A stretch of 64,000 nt of DNA from Anthonomus grandis grandis. Lineage: Eukaryota > Arthropoda > Insecta > Coleoptera > Curculionidae. Shown here piece by piece: positions 1 through 11,929 of the stretch; the stretch's first letter is position 1; each line of letters starts with the position of its first letter. The position numbers were made by a program, and so were the translations under genes. Where the stretch lies: NCBI RefSeq assembly GCF_022605725.1, contig NC_065550.1, forward strand, positions 10,044,001 through 10,108,000, given 5' to 3'. The notes under the pieces are model-generated. The model was not told the origin of the DNA and ran no database searches. It worked only from the letters and a program-made list of their open reading frames with translations.

Positions 1-920
1 GCCGTTTAAAGACCTATCGAGGCATTAAATACCAAATATGTTTGGGTTTAAAATCGGTCCTTTTCAGGACCATAATTTAAATATAAAAAGAAATTCGTTA
101 ATAAAATTATTGGCCTTAAGAAAGTCACATAAGTTATTCTGTGATACATAGGTATTATTAATTTATAATTTATCAATCAATTATTGCTCTAATAATTTAT
201 TCATTATGACAACATCATGGTATCCTAATTGTGGTAATACTAATTAGAGATTTTTAGGCGGGACACTAGATGGCGGTACGTAAGTTTAGGCTCGGTGCGT
301 AAAAAACTTTAATTCGCTATAGCTTTAAAACGAGCAAAGATATCATCGTGTGGTTTTCACAGTACATTTGCAAATTTTATTTACTTTTTAAATAGGATGT
401 CAAAAATATACCATTCAATTTGAATTTTTGGAGCAAAATGAAAAAACTGGAATTATTACAAATTGCGCCCTCTGGCGGTTATTAGGAACTATAGGGTAGT
501 CATGAGATCAGACTTTTAAAGCAGCTACATTTGTCTTGCAAATAAATTTTGAATTGCTCAAATCGAATAAGTGGTTTAGAATTTACACCGATTTTAATGA
601 TTCCACTTTCAATAGCTTCCCCCACCCCTACTATCGTTCGTACGTCAATAAATCATTAACCAAAATTATAGCAAATTATCTAGGCTTACTAAAAATAATA
701 TCAAAAGTATAAGTTAATTCTTAAGTTTTCGGAGAAAAAGACGTTTCTTTTATTTAATTTTTAGTTGCGCCCTCTTGCGGTGAAATACGGAACTTAATAA
801 TTTCCAGAATTTTCTCATGGCCACTTTTATAATATTAAAAAAAATTCCATTGTTGCCAGATGTACAGGTCCGGAGATACAGTCGCTTACCGCGCTTATTT
901 GGCCACGCGGTACACTATAT
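1..920. mobile_element. degenerate mariner-type (DUF4817 family) terminal repeat relic
   Basis: Around 720-910 the sequence, read on the minus strand, matches the terminal inverted repeat of the complete transposon at 33009-35785 block by block: GTGGCCAAATAAG, then ACTGTATCTCC, then GTGGCCATGAGA and a GAGGGCGCAACT block. A second degenerate copy of the last two blocks lies near 460-520. No coding remnant was recognised in 1-460. I read this as the outer end of an old related transposon; the other end is not visible. Confidence 0.5.
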
Positions 921-1329
921 GTACACTATTTTAAATTATTCGCACTTCTGAATTTTTAACTAAGCATCAGAATGATAATTTTAACAATAATAATCGACTG
1001 GTTTTTAAACGTATTGAAAATGCTAGTTACTGCATTGTTGTTTTTGTGCCTATTAGGTCCTGCAAAAAATACTAATAAAATAAATACGCCAAATATTATA
1101 TTGCAAAAAATTTTGGGAAGAATTTCAAAATAGAATTAATTATTTTCTCGCAAATAATAGATACATATTAAAAAAAATTATTTGGACTCACAACATACAA
1201 AGAATGTACTCACTAAAACCTAGTCATAAAGTCTATTAGGATCTTTTGTTTGCAGTATTTAACTTTTGTTCTGAAAATGAGCCAGTTGTAAAAAGGATTA
1301 ATATCTTTTTCGTCCTTTTAATTCCAAGA

Positions 1330-2330
1330 ATGCTGTACTAGTAGTAGTGGTAGTAAGGGTGGGGGAGCTAGAGCTTGGCAAGTAGGCCTAATAATCCCTA
1401 ACAAACCCCAGAATTACCACCACTACGCATCCAAAATGTTCCTTCTCAGGCCACTCCACCTATTGCAAATTCCTAATATGTGGTATGAAGTTTTCTCTCA
1501 TATTCCGTAATTCGGACAGAGCGAACTTTCTCTTATACCAAGAAGGTGTAGATCTCTGTTTAGGCAGTTGTGCCCAGTTAGGATTCTCACCTAAGTCTTT
1601 GGTCCCCTGTAGGCTCTTAGTTAACAGTCGCCTTACTTTAGAGCCTAGCGAATTTATTTAGAGGCGTCATGATCTGGTATTATCTCCTCGGCCTGTCTAC
1701 ATCATTCAGTCCTTTTCCAGTTCTTCCTTATTTTTTCCCAGGACCAATTATTAAGTTCCTGGGAAATTTGTTTTTTACTGAGGTCGAGACACGGCTCGGG
1801 GCCTACGAAGAGGCTAACGAAACCTTGTCTTGCTAGTTCGTCAGCCCGTTCATTGCTTTAGAAACTGTATCCTGGGACTCACCTTAGTCTCACTTCCTTG
1901 TGTGCTGACAATCTTTTCAATGAATCTTTGCACTCCTGGGCTAGCGCTCAGCGCTCTGCTGGCCCTGCGTTTTTAGATCGCCTTGAGGGCAGCTTGACCA
2001 TCAAAGAAGATACAAATCCTCCACTCCACTCCAAATCTCCTTACCTCCCAATGCTTCCCGTTTGTTTGCTACTTCAAGTATAGCAAACACCTCTGCTTAG
2101 AAACTGTGGTGTTGCCCTAGCGGAAAGGATTCCCCTGTGTTCGTTTCCATCCTGTACACTCCGGCTGACTTGGTGCTTTCCATCCGTGACTCATCTGTCT
2201 ACCAGACGTGAAAACCGTTTAGCTCCTTGATTTGGTTTCTTTATTATTTATCCATCTGTGATCAAGATTTCACCATCTTGCCGATTCATTCATTCATTTC
2301 TTAAGTTAATAATATGGAATAACCTGCATC
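1330..2330 (-). pseudogene. LINE relic with RNase H domain (R1/I-like)
   Basis: Minus-strand translation of 1690-1890 gives VPGYSF followed by NERADELARQGF and a GPEPCLDLS block. This is the typical C-terminal part of the RNase H domain in I/R1/LOA-type LINEs (a WVPGHSG-I-GNERADELAR motif). Base composition is clearly richer in GC than the surroundings over 1330-2300. Stops and shifts interrupt the reading. No 5' parts (endonuclease, reverse transcriptase) are attached. It ends about 25 bp before the first visible ADAMTS-like exon. Confidence 0.6.
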
Positions 2331-2355
2331 TAAATAGAGTTTAGTTAGAGATTAG

Positions 2356-5300
2356 GCTGATGAAAATAGCAAACAATTTGTGACTCTGACAATATTAAAA
2401 GCAATAAGGAAACCAGAATTTAGAAGAAGATATCTTCTTGTTGAACAGTCGAATTGGCTGACAAATTCTGTTCCAAATGTCATTTTGCTTAATATAGTGA
2501 TTCGCCTAAATAAATTTAGAGATGTGCTAATTACTTCAAACTTATTGCAGGGGAGAGACGCGACTCCATACTTAGAACGCAATCGAGTGGGGAGAGATGC
2601 TATAGATTCAGCAGCTGCCCTAACCGACATGGGCAAGTATTTATTCAGAGAACGACGGCTGCCAGTATATGACATTGCAGTAGCTATTACAAAGTAAGAG
2701 ATTAATTTTAACAAATTCAAATTTTTGTAGGTTTCTGCAACAGATCAAAATCAGGTCATTTAACTAACCAAAAAAAAATATTTTAAATGTAATTTCCAAT
2801 TTAGATATGACATGTGCCGACGAAGGAAGGGCGGCAGATGCACCAAAGGAACTGCTGGTAATTTTTCTTCGACCGACTTATCTGTTATTTATTTATTTTA
2901 ACCCGAAAGGCATTATTGACCCATGTAAATATGCGGAATAAGGGGGTTAATGGCAGGCGAGGAGAACAGGCCAATTTTGGTGGAAGAATTTTTTACTAAC
3001 ATTAATATTGCCCCAATAAAATACCAATTTTACGAATGAATTGTTTTTCCCTTTTTGCAGACTTGACATGTGTAGGAGAGCGTACGCCAATGATCAATGT
3101 AATCGCGGAACGGCAGGTACCCAACAAAATTATCACAAAAATCCTGAGCACGCCACTTGTGTATTATTCCGTACCTCTGTTCTATGTTCTTTTAAATCAA
3201 AGCACGCATCTGTAGACTAGACATTCGCCATATAATTCACGCTCTATTCTTGTGTCTGTTGTAGATTTCCGTCCTAAAGTCCATCTGCATATATTTTATA
3301 AATCATCCTACAGGTTTAGCCTTCACGATATTGTAAATAATATTGTTCTTTATACACATTTATTAGACCCTTTTAGCGTTCTTTTGACTCGATCATCTTT
3401 TTCGCACATATTTTAAAATACTTAAAGTCTATAGCATATATTTTCCTTTATTCTGTAATTTTACTTGAATGCTAGTTCTTAATTTTTCATTTAGAAAAAA
3501 ATTTTCTAGCCATTGTAGCTTGATCTCTTTTCAAGAATTTAATTAGAAGTCCTAATCCAGTAACACAAAAACTAACAACAAACTCTTCACTTGCAATATT
3601 TTTTAACAGCAAAAAACACCAAAAAAACCATTATTATATTTTCAGTTCCTGTAAGTATTATTATCAACAAACTAAGCATTAAATATAACCTTTCATGCCT
3701 ATCAATGATAAAATGCTAAGCTTGGATTTTTAAAGATTTTGATTTATTTCAAGAATATTAGTATATATGTATAGGAACATAATATTTCATTTGAAAGGGA
3801 TTTTTTTGGCCTTTCAGATTATTTGATATACAGGGTGTTCCATTAAAGAAATAAACTTTTTAACATTTTCATACCTACATCTACAATTTCAAGTTGACTG
3901 CAGATAGAGTATTAAAAAAAAAATTTATATGAGGTATATTTTGAGCAGCAACAATGGATGATAATTATCAACTCGAAAACCGTTAGTTAAATATCAGAAA
4001 AAATATAAATTAAAGATCAATTACTGATCCTGATATTTCATTTGAAATATCAAAAATGTTGCTACTTAAAAAAAAACTTCCAATACAAAAACGCCACTTC
4101 TTTTCCGACAAAAACAGTATAATAATATATAAACTATTAGAGGAAATGATAAGGTGTCTGACTCTCTTAATGTGTAACCTCAACAACATGACTATTTTTA
4201 TATTAGAAGGATTATGAGTTACCCTTTTTTGTGTCAACATATCTCTTTATTTTTTAAGTAATAAATGTTGAAAGGTGTTATTACACTAGTTATTAATATT
4301 TTAGACTTAACTCCTGCTTTGTATGCTCCGTAAAATAGCTCTAACTGTACTAGTCACCCAATTGATGCAACTTAAAATACTATAATATATTCGAATTGCG
4401 AACATGAACACAATGTAACATGATATTTTTTTTCTCAAGTTTCGCTATACTCTTTTTTCTTCTTCAGACGAATCACAATATATCACTTTCTTTGGATTAT
4501 TTATTGAACGCACAGAGAAACACAACATCTAGTTATTTTTAGTATTTTAATTTAGATCTAAATGAACTGGCTCTTCAGTTACAAGATCTAAAATTCTATA
4601 GTCACTCAAATTGATACTACAAGCCATATGATTTAATTACATGTTCAATGCACATACTTAGTTCATCCATGTGTTATCAATATCTTCCCCAATTCTTTAT
4701 AACTGAAGTTTCATGGCCACAGCAAAGTTTGACTTATTAAAAAGACTATTTTATTTCTTTCGCAGAAACACCAAACTAAATCGATCAAATTTATCCAATA
4801 TTACGTGTATATAATTTTCTTCCTCATTAAAATTACATCCTTTATATACATTTCTTAATCTTGTAGCGCATTGGTACTTGGTTATCTTTATCGCCATTGA
4901 ACTCTTTTTCTATTTGAATTTCATGAAAGTTGATTAGTATGCGTCTCCAGTTTATAGGTCTCTCTGGTAGCATTATATTGTACATGTCCTTGTTTAACTT
5001 TCACCCTTTAAGTATCTAATATTTAACACTACTCTATTACTAAAACCTGTAGCATGCTGTATAATCCAAACAACATTAGTAAGATATTTTAGTTTAATAT
5101 TAAAACTAGATATTAGTCATTAAAATATGTGCTTATATCAAGATTAATAATAACCAAAAAACTAAGCCAGATTCTATTATGTTATTTTATATTAGTGCGA
5201 TTAAATTATGCAATTTGTTAGTACCTATGCATGCGACTGCTTAACTGTTCAATTTAATGTTACTAATTTCTCATGAGGTAATTGGTATACCTTACGTAAT

Positions 5301-8300
5301 TCGGTGGCGGGTATTATTTATGGGAAATAGTCAAATTTCAAGAATGATTGTACCTGTGTCACTCGTAGAAATAGAAGGGATTGTCAAACTACTAAATTCG
5401 AGTAAATATTTGTTATTTTATTTGCTATCACCAGTCCCAATACCGTCAATTTTTTCTTTACCAAGATTTAAAGATAATAAGAAAATCTCATCCATTTTTC
5501 ACAAAGAGACCGACGTATACAACAGACGAAAAACAATGAAAAACACAAAGTCACGGTCTCACAACATTTACTTAAAGCTACACGTGTTTCGATGATGCTC
5601 TGAATAGAGCGAAACACGTGTAGCTTTAAGTAAATGTTGTGAGACCGTAACTTTGTGTTTTTCATTGTTTTTCGTCTGTTAAGATTTAAAGACATAAAAA
5701 ACAAAAACTTCTGTTATATTATGTTTTTATGTATTTGGCTCTTCGTGAGGAAAACATTAACGATGTTAACATATTTTTGTTGTCGTTGTTATATAATTAG
5801 CTTCCTTATGAAGCTTATTCTTCCTTACTGTATTATTATGCTAACTGATAATAATACGGAATGATGATAACGGTGGTCAGGACGACCTGTTAGAGATTGA
5901 AAAGACTACCAATAAAATAAAAGATATTTACTCGTTTTGACTACCCGTGTAATAGTCAAACTGTCTGTCTACAAACCCACCCAATTTTAGGATTCGCTTA
6001 TGTCGGAGGTGCTTGCGTCGTTAATAAACGATTGGAAAAGGTTAACTCCGTGGCTATCATCGAAGACACTGGCGGTTTTAGCGGAATCATCGTAGCTGCC
6101 CACGAAGTTGGCCATTTGTGAGTTTAATATGTTTAAATAAGGATTTCTATTAGGAAATATTACTTTACATACAGGTTAGGAGCAGTTCACGACGGTAGTC
6201 CGCCACCTTCATACCTCGGCGGTCCAGGAGCAGAAAAATGCCAATGGGCCGATGGATTTATCATGTCAGACTTAAGGCATACGGAACGAGGTTTTAGATG
6301 GTCTTCGTGCAGTGTCGCTAGTTTCCATCATTTCCTTAAGTAAGTTATTTAGATGCGAAGTAGCAATTAGGCATATTTGTGCCGAAAATACTTAATATGA
6401 ATTAATTTTAGTGGTGACACCGCAACGTGTTTATACAACACTCCCCATGAAGATGATGGCTTACCAAGAGTGCTACCTGGCAAGCTCTTGACTTTGGATG
6501 CCCAGTGTCGGAGAGACAGAGGGACGAGCGCATGCTTTGTAAGTTAACTGTTAACCCTGTATTATACTTTTAACTATTTATTAATAAATTATTTATTTTT
6601 TATAGAAAGATGAACGAGTGTGTGCACAACTATTCTGTTTCGATTCAGGTAGTGGCTACTGTGTAGCCTATAGACCTGCTGCAGAAGGGTCAACCTGTGG
6701 AGATGGTCAAGTACGTTATTATATATTCCCTAATATTCTAGCAATTTTTAACCGATAAATTTATAGAAATTCTGAAAGTTTTGTGTATTTTTAATTTTTT
6801 TTTCAGTTTATTTATAATACTTTCAGTTTATAAACTAAACTGCTCAGTTTACCTAAAACTCAAAGCATGTAAGTTTTTTAAATAAATTGAATATCCATGT
6901 TGGAAACTAATAGGATAATTATTTAAAGCATAAAAGTGGAGAGTGACTTAGTGTTTTTTAGTGGGTAATACTTACTACTTCTTCAATATTTTAATCAAGT
7001 TCAGTTAAACACAAATAATAGGCAAATACTATTTAAGCAAAGCGGTTGCGAATAAAGCCATGCTTTTCATAAAAGTGCAACGGAAAATCATTAGTTTTGG
7101 TTAGTGTAGACAAGAATTTCATATTTTACTTTTGAGGAAATTTAGAAAAACATATTTAGTAGAAAACAAACCATTAAGTGGAAATTAACAAGCTTTATAT
7201 GTATTTTTAAGTTACAGAGTAACTTCTGAAATGTCAGTTAGCGAAATTTCGGAGGCTACAAATGCAGAAAGAAGGGTAAGGCGAATGTTCTCAAGTCAAA
7301 TGCTTCGCTGTGTATAGAACCAAGGCATATTTTCACGTAATATATTTTCACGTATATTTTCATATAAGTTTTATTTAGGAGAAAATTTAAAGTGACTTTT
7401 AAGTCTAATGGAACGCTCACTTTCCAGAACTGTAGTCTGGTGTGCTAAAGAAAATCTCCATTTTGTAAATGCAAAGGAATTGTATAGTTTTAAAGTAAAA
7501 GTAAATTCTTCTTTAGATGAAAACCAAACTCAGACGTACTTGAATTTTCTAGATTATATCATATTCGAATAACTATTTCAATAACTACCTTTATTAGGAA
7601 AAGGAAATTTACGTGTTTCCAATAAGATTAATTCTACGGCAGATATTAAAATCGATGGTTAGATGACGAATATGGAAATCGATGGATCGGACGTTATTCA
7701 ATAAATCCTTGGCCTATACCATATCCGATTTAATGGTAATGGATGTTTTGAAAAGATTTATAAAGAATAAAGTACGCAGACCTTTCCGAAATATGAAACA
7801 GGTTATTCGAAACTGTACTGCTGAACTAACTTCACAAATGATAAGTAACGGTCTTGATAAAATGTGCGTTAAAATAATTCAATTTCTCGAACGAGGGAGG
7901 CGGTCACCGGGTTTCCATAAAGAATTTAAGTATTGACTAACTTATTTAGACTTGTTCTAATAAAAATGTTTTACTTTGACCCAAATTAGCAAATGATATC
8001 AATTTTGTATCTAAAAGTTTTATGACTATCAGTATGACATTTTATGCTTGTTTATTTTTAGTTTGTGTTTTCTCATGAGATATTCTAAATACGTTTTTCA
8101 CAGAATAAATGTTTGTAAATTTCTTTGTTAAAAATTTTTGCTGTTAATTTTTTTATCAAATTAGCAATTATTATAAACTTTGCCCTAATTAAATACATTT
8201 GTGCCGCAGTATAGCAAAAATGTCAATTAAAAATCACAATTAGAAATGATGTCAGCCTGAAAAAGAAGGCTAATTCAAAATCATCAAATTAAGAGAGATC

Positions 8301-9472
8301 AAAGAGAACAAAATGTAGTTATCTGAGCAAAAATAGTAAGGCTTATTCATAAACTGAAAAATATTTAAACAATTGAAATAAATATTCAAAGAAAATATAT
8401 ACCGGGTGGTGCGTCGCCGAGCGGAACGTAGGAAAACCCATGTAAATTTTAAGGGAGTCAATTATTGGCTTCCCTGTACATTTTATAGAAAAAATGTAAG
8501 ATAACTTTTTGAAGAGACCAATCTGGCAAACCCTCGTGCAAAGTTTCAAAAAATTTTAATAACTGAATTTTGAATTATTCAATTAAATGTAATTGCGAAA
8601 TTACCAAATTTTTGGTTCAGGTAAAACCAGACACATGTTCCGCTCGGCGACGCACCACCCGGTATTTTTTTTTAATTCAAAGAGCTCAAATTATTGCCGA
8701 TCGCCTTCTGAGTCATTAAGATTCCTTTTCAGCCCTTCATAACAGCATATATTTTATTATTATTCATTTAATTTTTTCTAGTACTGTATGAACGGCCGCT
8801 GTGTGGCAGAGCACGAAAACATAATTCCCGACTATTCCCAAAATGCACCAAGCTATGTCAGGCCGAATGGAAATCCTGGTAGACCTTTGTAAGCATTATA
8901 TTTTTTACTATAATTTTAAAACACTTTAAAAAAAAACACCTAACTCTTTTTTTTAATAAACCACAAATAAATTAAATATTTTTAACACCAGGTTTTCAGA
9001 AGAAGAACTAGATGTTTCAGTTCCTGATATCCTTCCACCTGAGACAATTCTACAACTAAAATCAAACTATCCTAATCCTCCATCAAATTCTCCTCAATTC
9101 AATATCAATTACCAAAACAAATATACTACAAGTACTCAAGCTCCAACTCATTCCAGCCCCTCGTGGGGCTGGTTTATAGCCTCAAGCACTGAAAAATCAA
9201 ATTCTTTTAATAATAACCTTCCACCCCCAACCACCACACAAAACGCCTACGTGGGAAGCTACTACGCTTTTCTACAAAAAACTACGAGAAGTCCCTACGA
9301 CTTTAGGGACTTTGGCAAAAAGTCCACCGAGAACCCGTATAGTAGCTCTGGGTTTGGCTATAACGATAATATCAATAACAATTACCTGAAGAGGTCGTAC
9401 AATGTTGCCAGCTACTACGTGGAGAGTAGCAGCAATTTGAACAAGACTCTGGCGGTCTCTTCCAGAACTTAA
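2356..9472 (+). CDS. ADAMTS-like zinc metalloprotease, 3' part of gene
   Basis: Multi-exon gene for a probably secreted metzincin (reprolysin/M12B, ADAMTS-like) that cleaves extracellular proteins. Exons by eye: 2356-2693, then 2805-2857 or 3061-3116, 5991-6117, 6175-6339, 6412-6538, 6606-6710, 8782-8888, 8992-9472. All junctions are GT-AG and keep frame, giving about 501 residues of the visible part. The zinc site HEVGHLLGAVHD spans the 5991 and 6175 exons and is followed by a Met-turn (GFIMSD), so the enzyme looks active. A cysteine-rich region follows (6412-6888 and 8782-8888), then a Pro/Ser/Asn/Tyr-rich tail ending at TAA 9470-9472. No thrombospondin repeat is seen, unlike vertebrate ADAMTS proteins and as in many short insect forms (family knowledge). 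The signal peptide and propeptide are not visible and probably lie upstream of the window. Confidence 0.88.
2805..2857 (+). other. alternative exon A of the ADAMTS-like gene
   Basis: 53-bp exon after TTTAG and before GTAATT. With the AA carried over from the preceding exon it reads K-YDMCRRRKGGRCTKGTAG. It is clearly homologous to the exon at 3061-3116: same DMCRR start, same GTAG end, two cysteines in each, same boundary phases. It lies in the catalytic domain, before the zinc site. Confidence 0.8.
3061..3116 (+). other. alternative exon B of the ADAMTS-like gene
   Basis: 56-bp exon after a good pyrimidine tract and GCAG, with donor GTACCC. It reads K-LDMCRRAYANDQCNRGTAG and joins in frame to FAYVGGACVV in the 5991 exon. 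Start and end phases match exon A, and it is one codon longer. Splicing A to B puts B in the wrong frame, so the two are expected to be mutually exclusive. Confidence 0.82.
3118..5462. other. intronic sequence of the ADAMTS-like gene, no gene seen
   Basis: AT-rich intron. The only structured item is CAGGGTGTTCCATTAAAG after TA at 3831, which resembles the outer end of a mariner-type transposon; no partner end was found. Open frames here are short and of low complexity. Confidence 0.5.
5463..5692. repeat. snapback hairpin element, probable Penelope-like terminal repeat
   Basis: Two 71-bp arms, 5521-5591 and 5610-5680, are inverted copies with one visible mismatch and an 18-bp loop. The 12-bp direct repeat AAGATTTAAAGA flanks the unit at 5463-5474 and 5681-5692. 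The right copy abuts the arm, while 46 bp lie between the left copy and its arm. The centre, GATGATGCTC then a small loop then GAGCGAAAC, resembles the stem II and GAAA box of a hammerhead ribozyme. Penelope-like elements are known to carry inverted terminal repeats with hammerhead motifs; the assignment is inference. Confidence 0.6.
7682..7936 (+). pseudogene. mariner-type transposase C-terminal fragment
   Basis: An open frame of 84 codons starts with a non-ATG codon and lies within the ADAMTS-like intron 6711-8781. The stretch DLMVMDVLKRFIKNKV, then RPFRN, then a CTAELTSQMISN block and a LERG near the end fits the last ~80 residues of mariner-like transposases (SPDL-P-DFFLWG-IKN-VY, then an AEITPQM block). 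The first two catalytic aspartates are absent; the third may be the D of SDLM. The rest of the element is not recognisable. It is unlikely to be expressed. Confidence 0.55.
8402..8662. mobile_element. MITE with 26-bp terminal inverted repeats and TA duplication
   Basis: A 261-bp unit begins CCGGGTGGTGCGTCGCCGAG and ends with its exact inverted copy; 26 bp are perfect (8402-8427 and 8637-8662). It is flanked by TA at 8400-8401 and 8663-8664, as produced by Tc1/mariner (IS630) transposases. No transposase is encoded; the interior is AT-rich. It sits in the ADAMTS-like intron about 120 bp before the 8782 exon. Confidence 0.85.
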
Positions 9473-10286
9473 GGGTAAGACGGAAAGAGAGACATTATCA
9501 AATCAGCATCTTCAACAATGGACGGGCTGAGGCATCTACATCTACATGTGTTTCTCCCAATACCACATACTCTATCTATGTAGTATCTGATTTTAGTGGT
9601 TTATTTCTGAGTTTAACTCGTTCATACTGACTTTGTAACTTTGTAGCGATTTCCTTTCATCTGTCTATACAAACTCTTATTGGTTATTTTGCCTTTATTA
9701 TTCTCTACTTTCTGTGAAATTTTCCTACCTAATTTTACTCGTAGATTCGTTTGTTATTAACTTAGTTTTATGTATATATATCATAAGGTATTTTTTTAAA
9801 TTTACTTACAGTAGCAAACAAAGATCGTTTTTTACTCTTTTCAACATCGACCTACGACCTACCGCTATTTTACCTAATAATTGCAGCATTTTTAAAATGC
9901 AAAACACAAAATAAAAGCTAAGCAAATGGGCATTCAAATATATAAACATTGTTTTACTGAAACGAAATTCGATACCCTTAATGGAATCTCAATAAGTTTA
10001 AAAACTTTAATAAATTATATATATATTGAATATTAATCTGAAAAAAAACTATATGTAAAAAACAATAATTTAAAGGAAAAGTATTTTATACATTATATGA
10101 CATTTCAAAGAAAAAAGCTAGCATAGTGTTAAACGATAAAATGATAAGTTAAACGTGTCAGCAGAAACTATCTTTCTTTTTGCTGTTTTCCGTCCGTATC
10201 GAAAGTTTTTTCGATGCGTATGTATTGAAAGTTGTTCACCAACAACGGTGATATGGTGATATCACCATAGCAACATCTTCTAACCA
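9473..10286. other. 3' untranslated and intergenic sequence, no gene seen
   Basis: Follows the stop codon of the ADAMTS-like gene and presumably includes its 3' UTR. It is AT-rich with several AATAAA-like hexamers. Nothing else could be recognised. Confidence 0.4.
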
Positions 10287-11266
10287 GGGCTGGGATTCTA
10301 AAATCACGACTCGATCTCTATACGATCACGACAAGGGTGATTCTAAATTTCAATCGTCGGCTAAATTCGTTTTATTCGATTTGATTTAGGTGTCTTGGTA
10401 TATATTTGTTATTTTACCTAATATTTGACAGATGGAAGCGTCAATCGTCTTTTCTATTGATAAACACTAAGAATTTTCATTTATTTGGTTAATTTGTTTC
10501 GCCTCCGTGTGTTTTTATTTAAATATATGCCCATATAATTTCTTTTAAATAAAAAAAAAATTCGTTTAAAACCACCACTACCCATAGGGAAATAATAATT
10601 AAATTCATGAAAAATCACAAAACTTGTTGTGTTTATCCACTTTTGGTTTTAATAGGGCAAAATGGGTACAATCAATATGACCTATAACACCAGAGAAATT
10701 GGATCTCTCTATAAATGTTAATTTATTAATTTGTCTCTCATCTCTTATTGAAAAATTAATGAATCAGTCAGCGAGGTGTCAATAATTTCAGTAATTTTAT
10801 GGATCCAACGACTTGTAGTAGTCTCGCTAATTCCAAATTTAAAATCTTGTCGAATGCTTCTTTGGTAATAATCTGTGGCATAAAATCTTAACATACTAAA
10901 ACTGCCCATTTAATGGCAATTCCTCTGCCTCTATTATTAACAGAAGGTTGTGGAAAATAGGGTCGAATTAAATCTATTAGTTGTTGTGTTTAAGAAAGCT
11001 TCTTGATATACTAATGAAAACCTGGTATGACTATTGGTAAACAATAAATGAAATAAATTCGTTTGAAAAAGGATGCTGTCACATTATGCACGTATTAAAA
11101 AAGGAAGAAGCTATATCGTCTGGTTTATACGATATACCCAAGCGTGTCGTCGACAAATCGTTAAAAACTAGGCAATCCGCAAGAACTTCACTAACGACTG
11201 AAAATTTCATTTAGAATCAGTCATATCGAGTAATCGTGTCGAATCGTGATTTTAGAATCCCACCGC
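10287..11266 (-). mobile_element. PIF/Harbinger-like transposon relic
   Basis: The ends share the inverted sequence TGGGATTCTAAAATCACGA (10291-10309 and 11244-11262). Minus-strand translation around 10640-10720 gives GVIGHIDCTHFALLKPK, which matches the first catalytic block (V-G-IDGTHI) of PIF/Harbinger transposases. Upstream on that strand a QVVGSI-like segment and many stops follow. The unit is about 0.98 kb, so most of the transposase is deleted or decayed. Target duplication was not resolved. Confidence 0.6.
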
Positions 11267-11929
11267 TGATCTATGATCGACATCACATGCACTTATTTAA
11301 TTTCTAGTCAATTAGGCTACATTCCGATAAGAACTGTCGGAACGACGCTCTCTGATGATTCTAAATAGACTTATCAAAACTTAAAGCACTGAGCAGTAGT
11401 AATAATTTCAATCCATTTTAATTTTATGGCTATTCCCTAAAAACTGACTACGTCCTAAAACCAATTTTATAATCAACTAAAAACTACTACATAATTTGTA
11501 ATTCAGTGGTTTTCAGTAGTTAAGTGGTTAATCAATTATTGCTGCATAGCTAAATGGGCTTCTAACACAATTATTATTCCAAATAAAAGCTTATCATAAC
11601 AAGAGGTCCACAAGTTTGCGCGTAAGTGGTATTTAATGCCCATTATCAGGTCTCAAAAAATTTCTTTGAGAATTGTTAATTGAAAAAATACCTCGCTATG
11701 AGTTAAAAAGTTTCACTAATGTTTTGAGAGAATCTAAATATCAACTAAAATTCTACACATTAAGAGACTTGTACATAGTATATAATTTAAACTGTAGATT
11801 ATCCCACTCTTATACAATCAACATGTCGAAACCTTACACATCATACTAATCTACTAATTAAAAAGATATTAAAACGTATTTGTTATTTTAGCTGAAGAAC
11901 TGGAGTAACCAAACCAACTCTGAATCAAT
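11263..11929. other. AT-rich intergenic stretch, nothing recognised
   Basis: No open frame with family signature, no tRNA and no clear repeat between the Harbinger relic and the Penelope-like fragment. Confidence 0.4.

Noticed and set aside
2352..2720. 122-codon minus-strand ORF opposite the first visible ADAMTS-like exon
   Set aside because: The plus strand has the spliced, family-matching coding sequence; the antisense frame is a shadow.
4010..4240. 76-codon minus-strand ORF
   Set aside because: AT-rich intron sequence with no similarity recognised; chance frame.
5257..5595. Plus-strand 112-codon ORF and its antisense partner at 5468-5704
   Set aside because: Both run into the snapback hairpin and its inverted arms create the matching frames; no family signature.
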